This document shows, one piece after another, positions 1-6,243 of a stretch of 8,255 bases of DNA. Positions within the stretch are counted from its first letter, which is position 1. Each line of letters opens with the position of its first letter. Location of the stretch: assembly GCA_002731735.1 (NCBI GenBank), contig PCCM01000122.1, positions 1 to 8,255 of the forward strand. The letters are read 5' to 3'. Under the pieces are notes generated by a model, which saw only the letters and a list, made by a program, of their open reading frames with translations, was not told where the DNA came from and made no database searches. Made by a program: the position numbers and the translations under genes. This stretch comes from Gemmatimonadota bacterium (GTDB lineage Bacteria; Gemmatimonadota; Gemmatimonadetes; Longimicrobiales; Gaopeijiaceae).

Positions 1-1
1 G

Positions 2-247
2 TGGGACGTCAGCAGCGTCACGACCATGTCCGCCATGTTCAAAGACGCGGATGCGTTCAATCAGAACATCGGTTCGTGGGACGTCAGCAGCGTCACGACC
101 ATGCTTGGCATGTTCTCCAATGCCACGGCGTTCAATCAAAATTTGAGCGGCTGGTGTGTGTCTAACATCGCTAGCGAGCCCACTGATTTCGATCGTTTAG
201 CAGCCTCTTGGACTCTGGCTCGCCCGGTATGGGGGACCTGTCCTTAG
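2..247 (+). CDS. BspA-type (DUF285) repeat surface protein, 3' end only
   Basis: This is the last 81 codons of a gene that enters from the left edge. The protein consists of repeats of about 25 residues with the pattern FNQNIGSWDVSSVTTM followed by MF and an A-rich turn, which is the signature of BspA-like leucine-rich-repeat surface proteins (DUF285). Family members are typically secreted or surface-attached and are implicated in adhesion; the ligand here is unknown. Two repeat units are visible, followed by a distinct capping segment (SGWCVSNI, then SWTLARPVWGTCP) with two cysteines. A 28-base stretch (1-28) recurs identically at 76-103, so the repeats are young at DNA level. The start, signal peptide and any Ig-like domains lie outside the window. 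Family assignment is firm; function is not. Confidence 0.88.
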   Translation, partial: WDVSSVTTMSAMFKDADAFNQNIGSWDVSSVTTMLGMFSNATAFNQNLSGWCVSNIASEPTDFDRLAASWTLARPVWGTCP

Positions 248-308
248 CCAGCCCGAAGGCGTCACTCGATCACCCGTGGCTTGAACAGGAACTCCTCGGC
301 GAAGTCCG

Positions 309-386
309 GTGACTCGCGAACAAATAGCCGAAGCCCAACGTCTGTCCCGCGAGTGGATAGAGGCGCATCCCCCCGGCGGCAACTAG
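309..386 (+). pseudogene. Relict C-terminus of a Sel1-repeat-like protein
   Basis: The frame ending at TAG 384-386 reads TREQIAEAQRLSREWIEA followed by HPPGGN-stop. The segment EQIAEAQRLxREW closely resembles the helix that ends many bacterial Sel1-like (SLR) repeat proteins, typically written (T/S)PEQIAEAQRLAREW. An in-frame stop at 282-284 closes the frame, so at most about 33 codons survive and no complete SLR unit is present. A GTG at 309 could serve as a start but has no convincing ribosome binding site. The last 12 codons are shared with repeat copy B, so this is best read as a gene 3' end carried along with the repeat. The Sel1 resemblance is from memory of the family. Confidence 0.45.
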
Positions 387-420
387 CCCCTAGTCCCCCT
401 CCGTGGCATCCAGCCACACC
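348..420 (+). repeat. Intergenic repeat, copy A (left part, two hairpins)
   Basis: This copy starts with the conserved tail codons (REWIEAHPPGGN-stop) and continues into a C-rich segment. Hairpin 1 is ACTAG-CCC-CTAGT (382-394) and overlaps the stop codon. Hairpin 2 is GTGGC-ATCCA-GCCAC (403-417). It is nearly identical to copies B and D up to position 420, then diverges, so the right half seen in D and E is missing. No T-tract follows the hairpins, so it is not a standard intrinsic terminator. Confidence 0.85.
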
Positions 421-529
421 GATGTTGTAGTTTGCCGCGAGAAACGCACGCAAGAAGACACCACATGCACCCGAAGGTCGGTCCGCTGTGGGCCCCCAGA
501 GGACAAAAGTTGTCAGCCGAGGTTCAGCT

Positions 530-1765
530 GTGGCCACTGTCCACGTTGCCATTCCGGTTCAGGATGAGTTCGAATGCCTTCCCGCCTGCCTCGACGCGCT
601 TCGGCGACAGGAGGGCGTGCGATTTGTCACGTGGTTATGCGTAAACCAACCGGAAGCGTGGCAAAACGAGCCGGATCGACGCCCCGTGTGCGAAGCCAAC
701 CAGGCCTGTCTCCATCTGCTTGCCGCCGTCACGGACCTCGACCTCCGCATTATCGATCGCTCCTCACCGGGCCGGGGCTGGCCACCGAAGCGGAGCGGTG
801 TTGGGCACGCGCGAAAGGAGTTGATGGATGCGATCTGTGCGGAGGCCTCCCTCCGGGATATCATCGTAAGCCTCGATGCTGACACGCTGACTCCCCCGGG
901 TTATCTGCGATCCCTTATCGTCTCCTTCAACCGGCATCCGGCCGCCTGTGCCATCGCCGCGCGTTACTACCATCCACTCACCGACGACGGAGCCGTCACC
1001 CGCGCGATGCTGGGTTACGAAATCTACATGCGCTTCTATGCGCTCAACCTCTGGCGAATCGGGTCTCCCTACTCCTTCACTGCGCTCGGCTCGGCAATTG
1101 CCTTGCCTGTTTCCGTCTACCGAAGAGTGGGCGGGCTGACGCCTCGAACCAGCGGTGAGGATTTCTACTTCCTGCAGAAACTGACTAAACATGGACGGGT
1201 ACTCCATTGGACTGCCGCCCCGGTTGCCCCCGCGACCCGCAAGTCCTGGCGCGTTCCCGTCGGGACCGGTCAAGCCATCGCCGCCGCCTGCGAAGGCGAA
1301 TACTCCGACCGCTATCCACTCTATGCTCCGGAACTCTTCGACCGGATCAGCCGCACCACCGGGGCTTTCCCCGAACTGTTCGCCGGACCGGTCGAAACGC
1401 CGCTTGACGAATTCCTCCGGGACAAGATCAGTACCGACGATCCATGGCAACCGCTGCGCGATAACCACACGACACTGGATCGATTTGTCCGCGCCTGCCA
1501 CGAGCGGCTCGACGGACTCCGCATTCTGCAATACCTGAAGGCCGAGTATCGTGAAGCGCCGACCGACGACCGGGCAACGCTGATAGACTGGCTGGACCGG
1601 TACGGGTGCCAGTTTCCCGGAACCGAGACCGAAGCTTCGCGCGTGCGTGCCCTGCTTAACGAGCGCGTGCTGGCCGATCTGAGCATTTCTGAACTCGACG
1701 CGATACGCCGGGTGCTTTTCCAAATGGAAGATCGCTATCGTCGAGAGGACGACCTGGAGGGCTGA
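530..1765 (+). CDS. Family 2 glycosyltransferase (GT-A fold), soluble
   Basis: This protein of about 411 residues probably transfers a sugar from a nucleotide-sugar donor to an unknown acceptor in the cytoplasm. It begins with the GT2 entry motif VAIPVQDE within its first 15 residues. The metal-binding DxD motif is LDADT (115-119), preceded by a conserved-looking GVGHARKEL segment (90-98) and followed by GSAIALPVSVYRRVGG (187-202). The SGEDFYF motif (208-214) supplies the acidic residues expected of the catalytic-base region. No membrane segment or signal peptide is evident. The C-terminal ~150 residues are charged, helical-looking and unassigned. I chose GTG 530 because GAGG lies 7 bases upstream and the GT2 fold starts at once; GTG 488 (14 residues longer, GAAGG 10 bases upstream) is possible. 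It stands alone between repeat copies A and B, so no pathway can be inferred from its neighbours. Confidence 0.85.
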   Translation: MATVHVAIPVQDEFECLPACLDALRRQEGVRFVTWLCVNQPEAWQNEPDRRPVCEANQACLHLLAAVTDLDLRIIDRSSPGRGWPPKRSGVGHARKELMDAICAEASLRDIIVSLDADTLTPPGYLRSLIVSFNRHPAACAIAARYYHPLTDDGAVTRAMLGYEIYMRFYALNLWRIGSPYSFTALGSAIALPVSVYRRVGGLTPRTSGEDFYFLQKLTKHGRVLHWTAAPVAPATRKSWRVPVGTGQAIAAACEGEYSDRYPLYAPELFDRISRTTGAFPELFAGPVETPLDEFLRDKISTDDPWQPLRDNHTTLDRFVRACHERLDGLRILQYLKAEYREAPTDDRATLIDWLDRYGCQFPGTETEASRVRALLNERVLADLSISELDAIRRVLFQMEDRYRREDDLEG

Positions 1766-1790
1766 GTCACCCATCCCGAGAAGGGTCATC

Positions 1791-1847
1791 GTGCCCAAGG
1801 GTCCTGCACGCGAGTGGATCGCGGCGCATCCCCCCGGCGGCAACTAG
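1791..1847 (+). CDS. Possible 18-codon small ORF ending in the repeat tail
   Basis: GTG 1791 opens a frame reading MPKGPAREWIAAHPPGGN-stop, starting 25 bases after the glycosyltransferase stop. GAGAAGGG (1778-1785) lies 5 bases upstream and could serve as a ribosome binding site. The last 12 codons match the tail in copy A apart from one residue (WIA instead of WIE). It may be a translated micro-ORF or simply the coding relic carried by repeat copy B; the sequence alone cannot decide. Confidence 0.25.
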   Translation: MPKGPAREWIAAHPPGGN

Positions 1848-1910
1848 CCCCCTAGTCCCCGCTCCGTGGCATCCAGCCACGCTCAGCTATTCAGCACTGT
1901 TTCACGCCTC
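1809..1910 (+). repeat. Intergenic repeat, copy B (near full length)
   Basis: This copy aligns with A from CGCGAGTGGAT onward and continues further right, sharing AGCACTGTTT and CACGC-type sequence with D and E. Hairpin 1 is ACTAG-CCCC-CTAGT (1843-1856). Hairpin 2 is GTGGC-ATCCA-GCCAC (1866-1880). Similarity becomes patchy after about 1910, although GTTGCG occurs at 1926-1931 and may correspond to the conserved right end of D and E. It lies between the glycosyltransferase and the NHL gene. Confidence 0.85.
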
Positions 1911-1967
1911 CGATCAGGCTAGTACGTTGCGAGAGCATTTCTGGTGGAGGATGGTCCTCAGCCTCTC

Positions 1968-1972
1968 AGGAG
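1968..1972 (+). promoter_or_regulatory. Ribosome binding site of the NHL gene, preceded by an inverted repeat
   Basis: AGGAG lies 9 bases before ATG 1982 and only 3 bases before ATG 1976, which favours 1982. Just upstream, GAGGA-TGG-TCCTC (1947-1959) is a perfect inverted repeat. It could form a small leader hairpin, but no function can be assigned. Confidence 0.6.
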
Positions 1973-1981
1973 TACATGATA

Positions 1982-3100
1982 ATGAGCCGGTCCCTCAACA
2001 AAATTATGCTCATCGGAAACGTCGGGAACGACCCCATAGAGCTTCACTTTGAATCTGCTTCGAAAGCGTTGTTAACAGCAATTTCTATCGTAGTTGTCCT
2101 GTCGGCTATGACATCCAATGATGCTTCAGCGCAACAAGATACTCAACAGAATACGCTCCTTCCTGACTACCCGAACAACTACACAATGTACGATGATGTC
2201 GTAAGAATGCCCGCAGGCCGCGTTATGGGGTCGGGTAATGCGGTGGACGTCGATTCACGCGGCAATATCTGGGTGTTTGAACGCTGTGGTGGAAATCAGG
2301 GCGCGTGCCTGGAATCGGATGTCGATCCTGTATTGAAGTTCAGCCCGGAAGGGGAGTTCTTATCTAGCTTTGGATCGGGAATGTTTGTCTGGCCCCATGG
2401 GATCATCGTTGATGATGACGATAACCTATGGATTGTTGATGCGGGTGTGATAGACGGCGAGAAAGGCAATCAGATCTTCAAGTTCAATCAAGAGGGGCAG
2501 CTACTAATTGAACTCGGGCAACCTGGAGTTAGAGGTGGTGGTCCTGGCCAATTTAATGAGCCTTCAGATCTGGCAATTGGGCCGGATGGCACGCTTTACA
2601 TTGTCGATGGCCACATCAATCCCGATTCGAATCGCCGCATCGTACACCTCACTGCTGAAGGTGAATTCATCGAGGCGTGGGGAGAGAAAGGTTACGGCCC
2701 ATTGCAGTTTGAAGGCCCACACTCTTTAGCGGTGGATTCCCAGGGCAGAATTTACGTTGGGGATCGAACCAACAATCGTCTGCAAGTATTGTCTCCTGAA
2801 GGAGAATTGCTCGCCATCTGGGCACACTTCGGTCGACCAAGTGGTGTACGAGTTCATGAAGACAAGCTCTATGTTGTTGATTCCGAATCCCGAGCAGCAG
2901 AAGGGCAGTATGGCTACAATCCGGGGTGGCACCGAGGTATCTATGTAGGCACCTTGGATGGAATGATCACCGACTTTATTCCAGATCCCAGTCCTAGCGG
3001 TGGTACCAGTTTTCCAGAAGGAATAGCGGTTGACGACAATGGTGTAGTCTGGGGTGCCTCAGTTGGTGATCGCGTGGTCACTAAATATGTTCGGAATTAG
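1982..3100 (+). CDS. Exported NHL-repeat beta-propeller protein with an ssb-like N-terminus
   Basis: The protein has 372 residues. Residues 1-18 (MSRSLNKIMLIGNVGNDP) match the start of bacterial single-stranded DNA-binding protein, including the first OB-fold strand. They are followed by a hydrophobic signal segment (about 29-42) and a likely cleavage site at DASA-QQ (about 50). The rest is an NHL-type propeller with repeated motifs: GNAVDVDSRGNIWV, WPHGIIVDDDDNLWIVD, PSDLAIGPDGTLYIVD, PHSLAVDSQGRIYVGD and FPEGIAVDDNGVVWG. The PHG and PHS histidines resemble those of the peptidyl-alpha-hydroxyglycine alpha-amidating lyase-like branch, although the substrate is unknown. ATG 1982 is preferred by AGGAG spacing and agreement with SSB starts; ATG 1976 would add two residues. 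Base composition is visibly lower in GC than the flanking genes, suggesting separate origin. The ssb-like segment probably replaced the original start. The propeller call is firm; enzymatic activity is unproven. Confidence 0.85.
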   Translation: MSRSLNKIMLIGNVGNDPIELHFESASKALLTAISIVVVLSAMTSNDASAQQDTQQNTLLPDYPNNYTMYDDVVRMPAGRVMGSGNAVDVDSRGNIWVFERCGGNQGACLESDVDPVLKFSPEGEFLSSFGSGMFVWPHGIIVDDDDNLWIVDAGVIDGEKGNQIFKFNQEGQLLIELGQPGVRGGGPGQFNEPSDLAIGPDGTLYIVDGHINPDSNRRIVHLTAEGEFIEAWGEKGYGPLQFEGPHSLAVDSQGRIYVGDRTNNRLQVLSPEGELLAIWAHFGRPSGVRVHEDKLYVVDSESRAAEGQYGYNPGWHRGIYVGTLDGMITDFIPDPSPSGGTSFPEGIAVDDNGVVWGASVGDRVVTKYVRN

Positions 3101-3126
3101 TGAATTTACTGTAAGGTGGACTAGAC

Positions 3127-3138
3127 GGTCTTGAGACC
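3127..3138. other. Short palindrome after the NHL gene
   Basis: GGTCT-TG-AGACC is a perfect inverted repeat 26 bases after the NHL stop. No run of T follows, so a terminator role is only weakly supported. No copy of the intergenic repeat family was found in the 149-base gap to the next gene. Confidence 0.3.
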
Positions 3139-3249
3139 CCAGCTTGGTCCCCAAACTCCCCGTAACTGGCCGAATGTCAGCAATGCTCAAGAGAACAACC
3201 ACCCTGCCTTCGGCCCGACCTGCCTAACCATCGACCGGTAGAATACCTC

Positions 3250-4833
3250 TTGTCCAAAAGAATCCTCACACTGCTTCTGCTTGGAATGGCTTCAGCATGC
3301 CAGCCGACGTCGGAAGATGCGGACCCACCCACCCTCGCGATCCTTATGGCGGTCGATCAGCTCCGGGCCGATCTCCTGAAAAACTATGATCCACTCTTCG
3401 TGGGAGGGTTCCGGCGGCTTTTGGATGAGGGCTACCGTTTCGAGAACGCGACCCACGACCACGCGGTGACCACTACAGCGCCAGGCCACACTACGCTAGC
3501 CACGGGCGTCCATCCGACTCGACACGGAGTGGTCGGGAACTCTTGGTCCGAACTCGAGGAGGGCCGGTGGCGAAACGTCTATTCGCTGCAAGACCTCGAT
3601 ACAGAGATCCTTGGATATCCAGAGCTTCCGGGGAGGGCACCAACGAACATCTACCGCGCAGGGCTGCCGGATTGGATTGTTGCAAACGATCCGGCTTCGA
3701 GAGTCGTGTCGATCTCCAGGAAGGATCGGGCCGCCATCGGTCTGGCCGCGAAAGCTGCCGGGGACGTGTATTGGCTTGCCGACGAAGGTGGCGAGTTTGT
3801 TACGTCCGACTACTACCATGCCGAATACCCTGCATGGATTACGGAATTCAACGCTACGACCATGCCACTCGTGTACTCGGATTCAGTGTGGGAAAGCATC
3901 ATTCCGACGACTGCTCTCTCGCTGACCCGTCCGGACCGGTCCCGATTCGAGCTGGACGGTGAGCACACCGTCTTTCCCCACCGGGCGAGTGAGACTGTGG
4001 ATGCCTCCGACCCACGAGCGCTCAATCACTGGAGGTACGAATTCACTCCGTTCCCCGATCGGGCCGTCTTCGCTCTGGCTACCGAAGCTATTCGGGAACT
4101 CCAGCTAGGACAGCGTGGAAGCGTAGACTACCTGGGAATCTCGCTTTCTCAGACGGATCTCATCGGCCACAACTTCGGTCCCCGCAGTCGGGAGCAACTC
4201 GACAACCTCCTCAGGCTCGATGTAGAGCTCGGCCGATTCTTATCGTTTCTCGATGAGGCTGTCGGTCCTGGTCGCTGGGTCCTCGGCCTTTCGGCGGACC
4301 ACGGCGTCCTGGACATACCCGAACATCTGGCGGAGCAGGGTGTGGATGCTTCCCGCCTGACCCGTAGCGACCGTCGGCAGTTGTCGAGGAGCATTCAGGA
4401 TGTACTCGACAATGTGGACGACGAGGACGAGCCCGCAGAAGCGGTCAAGGAAGCGGTCTTGAGCCTTCCGTTTGTCGCTGCGGCCTACACGTTCGACGGC
4501 GTAGAGCAAGGCCAGGCGATCGACTCATTCCAGGTTCTGTACGGTCGTTCCCACTCGAGAACCCGAATCGTGGGTCTGGCGGCCAGATCCGGAGTCTATG
4601 CCCGCTTCGGTCCAAATGTTCTTGAGTCGAGTTTTCTGCGGACGAGTCACGGATCCCCGTATTACTACGATCGCCACGTGCCAATGATCTTCCTCGGAGG
4701 GACGATCTCGGCTGGAGTGTCGAGTGACCGCGTCGCGACGGTGGACATGGCGCCTACCCTGGCCTGGCTCACCGATACGCCAGCTCCAGATGACCTGGAC
4801 GGCACCATTCTGGAGCGATCGCTGCGGCGGTAG
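3250..4833 (+). CDS. PafA/PhoV-type alkaline phosphatase, lipoprotein
   Basis: This 527-residue protein belongs to the alkaline phosphatase superfamily and probably hydrolyses phosphate monoesters outside the cytoplasm. A lipoprotein signal ends at ASAC (Cys17). Metal-ligand candidates are D36 in AVDQLRAD, D303 and H307 in SQTDLIGHNFG, D350 and H351 in SADHG, and H467 in RTSHGSPYYYD. The nucleophile should be T76 in TTTAPGHTTLATG. N97 (GVVGNSW) and K158/R160 (SRKDR) correspond to the Asn and Lys-x-Arg phosphate-binding residues of PafA, which separates it from diesterase members. Length is usual for the family. TTG 3250 is chosen because the signal peptide begins there, though no strong ribosome binding site is seen. 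An acidic insert (388-396, VDDEDEP-rich) lies between the DH and final His motifs. It follows the NHL gene by 149 bases and converges on the next gene. Whether it responds to phosphate starvation is not visible in the sequence. Confidence 0.9.
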   Translation: MSKRILTLLLLGMASACQPTSEDADPPTLAILMAVDQLRADLLKNYDPLFVGGFRRLLDEGYRFENATHDHAVTTTAPGHTTLATGVHPTRHGVVGNSWSELEEGRWRNVYSLQDLDTEILGYPELPGRAPTNIYRAGLPDWIVANDPASRVVSISRKDRAAIGLAAKAAGDVYWLADEGGEFVTSDYYHAEYPAWITEFNATTMPLVYSDSVWESIIPTTALSLTRPDRSRFELDGEHTVFPHRASETVDASDPRALNHWRYEFTPFPDRAVFALATEAIRELQLGQRGSVDYLGISLSQTDLIGHNFGPRSREQLDNLLRLDVELGRFLSFLDEAVGPGRWVLGLSADHGVLDIPEHLAEQGVDASRLTRSDRRQLSRSIQDVLDNVDDEDEPAEAVKEAVLSLPFVAAAYTFDGVEQGQAIDSFQVLYGRSHSRTRIVGLAARSGVYARFGPNVLESSFLRTSHGSPYYYDRHVPMIFLGGTISAGVSSDRVATVDMAPTLAWLTDTPAPDDLDGTILERSLRR

Positions 4834-4852
4834 CCAGCTGCTATGTAGCTGG
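4834..4852. terminator. Hairpin directly after the phosphatase stop
   Basis: CCAGCT-GCTATGT-AGCTGG forms a 6-bp stem with a 7-base loop starting immediately after the stop codon. It lies between convergent genes, so it could act on both transcripts, but it lacks a T-tract. A terminator or 3'-end-stabilising role is an inference. Confidence 0.4.
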
Positions 4853-4866
4853 GGCGGATCTCCCAT

Positions 4867-4910
4867 TAGCCCCCCTCCGTGGCACCCAGCCACACCCAGT
4901 TATCCAGCAC
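4867..4910 (+). repeat. Intergenic repeat, copy C (degenerate, hairpin 2 retained)
   Basis: This partial copy begins TAGCCCCCC, so the coding tail and hairpin 1 are gone. Hairpin 2 survives as GTGGC-ACCCA-GCCAC (4879-4893): both stem arms are unchanged while the loop has one substitution relative to A, B and D. CACCCAGTTATCCAGCAC then matches the CACCCAGCTATC...AGCAC part of copy D. It lies in the gap between the converging phosphatase and metallo-beta-lactamase-fold genes. Confidence 0.75.
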
Positions 4911-4951
4911 GAGCTTCTGCTTGGCAGTTAATGGACGGCGTTCAGGGCTGG

Positions 4952-6022
4952 TCAACCACAATCGGTCATGGACATCGTGACGTAGCGCACGGTCACCGCG
5001 CCAGTCGCGTCAATGTGAATCTCGATTTCATCATCGCCGCGAGCGTCTACGCAGTTCGTCGCCCCGCCTGGCTCCCAATGCTCTGCGTCTGGATGGCTGG
5101 GTGGGTCATCCGGGTCCTCGTCATCGCCCAGGTCAGTGCGGAACAGGCTATCAGGCCGGACGTTCGCTGCCAGGTAGCGGCCAGCTGCACCCACCGTCGG
5201 ATGCAGGTATTGGTGACCCGCCGAGAACACGACAGCCGACGGAGATACCGCATTGATGAAGCACGTCGAGCTGCCGTTATTGCCCCCGTGATGCGGCGCG
5301 ATGATTACGTCAGAGTCGAGGGAGGTTGCAGTTCCGGGGGTATGCCGGTTCACCATCATCTCCTCCGCATCGCGACAAGCGTTCGGGGCAGGATCGTCGA
5401 GCCTGCGGCCGATCACGTCGCCCGAGAACAACACCGACCCACCGTTGTAGTCCAAGCGGACCACAATGGAGATTGCGTTGTTTGACTCTGCGTCGCTCAG
5501 TGATGATGCCGTCCAGTCGTTCAAGCCATGCAACAGCGTGAGGGTGGCGTCTCCAAGTGCGAGAGTCTCACCCGGTGTGATCGGCTGGGTCGCGAGGCTT
5601 CGGTCCATGGCCCCGATGGCCGTCACCTCCCGTCCGATAGCGAAGACCATTGAGTCGAGGTTCGCGCCGTGGCGGCTGTCACCCGTGCGGATCATCGCCC
5701 GCACATCGTGCGCCTCGATTATCTCCTCCGCGTCACCGAGATGGTCGCCGTCCGAATGGCTGATAATCATCAGATCGACGCCAGCCGTGCCCACGATCCG
5801 ATCTACAGCGTCCAAGCACAGTCCGCCGAACCAGTGACCGGCATCGTAGACCATGTGCTGTGGTCCGCTCGCGCTGGGCGCAGTCGTGATCGTGCAAAGC
5901 CCCGGCCCAACGTCGATGACCCGAACTGTGACGGCGGCGCCTGGGTCGGCAGGGCCTGGGTCGGCGGGGCCAGCACATGCCGCTACCGACAGCGCAGCCA
6001 CGACCACGGTACGACGGATCAT
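4952..6022 (-). CDS. ComEC-like metallo-beta-lactamase-fold lipoprotein
   Basis: This protein of about 356 residues is a stand-alone hydrolase domain of the type found at the C-terminus of ComEC/Rec2. A lipoprotein signal ends at VAAC (Cys16), followed by a GPADP-repeat linker. The fold starts at VTVRVIDVGPG. Metal-site motifs are SHSDGDHLGD (H89, D91, D93, H94), NNAISIVVRLDY then LFSGDV (D202), APHHGGNNGS (H244, H245) and SAGHQYLHPT (H270, H274). The first histidine of classical HxHxDH is Ser, as is common in ComEC-type domains. None of the ComEC membrane channel or OB domain is present, so it is not itself a DNA uptake channel. It may cleave nucleic acid or another phosphodiester outside the cytoplasm, but the substrate is unknown. 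ATG 6022 is chosen because it starts the signal peptide and has AGAGG 7 bases upstream; the frame extends to 6091. A 9-base G run lies in its leader. Confidence 0.85.
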   Translation of the reverse strand: MIRRTVVVAALSVAACAGPADPGPADPGAAVTVRVIDVGPGLCTITTAPSASGPQHMVYDAGHWFGGLCLDAVDRIVGTAGVDLMIISHSDGDHLGDAEEIIEAHDVRAMIRTGDSRHGANLDSMVFAIGREVTAIGAMDRSLATQPITPGETLALGDATLTLLHGLNDWTASSLSDAESNNAISIVVRLDYNGGSVLFSGDVIGRRLDDPAPNACRDAEEMMVNRHTPGTATSLDSDVIIAPHHGGNNGSSTCFINAVSPSAVVFSAGHQYLHPTVGAAGRYLAANVRPDSLFRTDLGDDEDPDDPPSHPDAEHWEPGGATNCVDARGDDEIEIHIDATGAVTVRYVTMSMTDCG

Positions 6023-6045
6023 GATTCTACCTCTCGTAAAGAGCC

Positions 6046-6054
6046 GGGGGGGGG
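6046..6054. repeat. Homopolymer of nine G
   Basis: Nine consecutive G on the + strand lie 24-32 bases upstream of the metallo-beta-lactamase-fold start (C on its coding strand). Tracts of this length can slip during replication and alter leader spacing, but could also be a sequencing or assembly error. A second run of seven G is at 6349-6355, just after repeat D. Confidence 0.6.
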
Positions 6055-6182
6055 CACACGGAAACTGCGTAACTCTATCGTATCTCGCCACGCCTATTCG
6101 CGCCTACCGGCCCGCTATCGGATGTTGAGCGCAGTCTGATCCCGGAGTGCGCCCATGTCCGATCCAGTCGCCCACCTCAACC

Positions 6183-6188
6183 AGGAGG
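6183..6188 (+). promoter_or_regulatory. Strong ribosome binding site in front of a truncated gene
   Basis: AGGAGG, a perfect anti-16S match, lies exactly 7 bases before ATG 6196. It is the strongest ribosome binding site I see in the window, yet it serves only a 15-codon frame. This is a main reason to regard that frame as the surviving front of a once functional gene. Confidence 0.75.
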
Positions 6189-6195
6189 ATCACCC

Positions 6196-6243
6196 ATGGG
6201 CATTCTTAAAGGGCTCAAGCGGACATTCAACGTCGCCGGGTAG
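6196..6243 (+). pseudogene. 5' end of a lost gene, cut off by repeat D (15 codons)
   Basis: The frame reads MGILKGLKRTFNVAG then TAG. It is preceded by the best ribosome binding site in the window and ends at the base where repeat copy D begins. The peptide looks like the start of a cytoplasmic protein rather than a complete product; it vaguely recalls the first residues of arrestin-like Spo0M proteins (MG-x-L-x-x-LK...GGA), but that is a weak resemblance. An overlapping frame from ATG 6153 also ends near the repeat and has no support. It may still be translated as a micropeptide. Gene truncation by recombination at the repeat is the simplest reading. Confidence 0.5.

Larger units (their letters stand above)
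248..529. other. Gene-poor stretch with relict coding sequence and repeat A
   Basis: No intact gene was found between the BspA-type stop and the glycosyltransferase start. It holds a Sel1-like C-terminal remnant (309-386), repeat copy A (348-420) and the leader of the glycosyltransferase gene. On the minus strand, positions 330-262 read as a short codon run with strongly G/C third positions ending in FAEEFLFKPRVIE-stop. This could be the 3' end of another lost gene, but I do not recognise it and no intact upstream portion exists. Confidence 0.5.

Noticed and set aside
348..420. Calling the repeat hairpins intrinsic terminators
   Set aside because: The stems are only 5-6 bp and none is followed by a T-rich tract.
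262..552. 96-codon minus-strand open frame across the first intergenic region
   Set aside because: Its middle is simply the reverse of repeat copy A and its start lies inside the glycosyltransferase gene. Only the last ~20 codons look coding, and these are treated as a possible relic.
764..1843. Long open frame on the minus strand opposite the glycosyltransferase gene
   Set aside because: Its translation shows no recognisable domain and it begins inside repeat copy B. The plus strand carries clear GT2 motifs, so this is a shadow of high-GC coding sequence.
3101..3249. Sixth copy of the intergenic repeat between the NHL and phosphatase genes
   Set aside because: I looked for the hairpin, coding-tail and right-end motifs here and none aligns; only an unrelated short palindrome is present.
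4724..5485. Open frame on the plus strand spanning the end of the phosphatase gene and the metallo-beta-lactamase-fold gene
   Set aside because: It overlaps two well-supported genes in other frames, crosses repeat copy C and has no motif or signal of its own.
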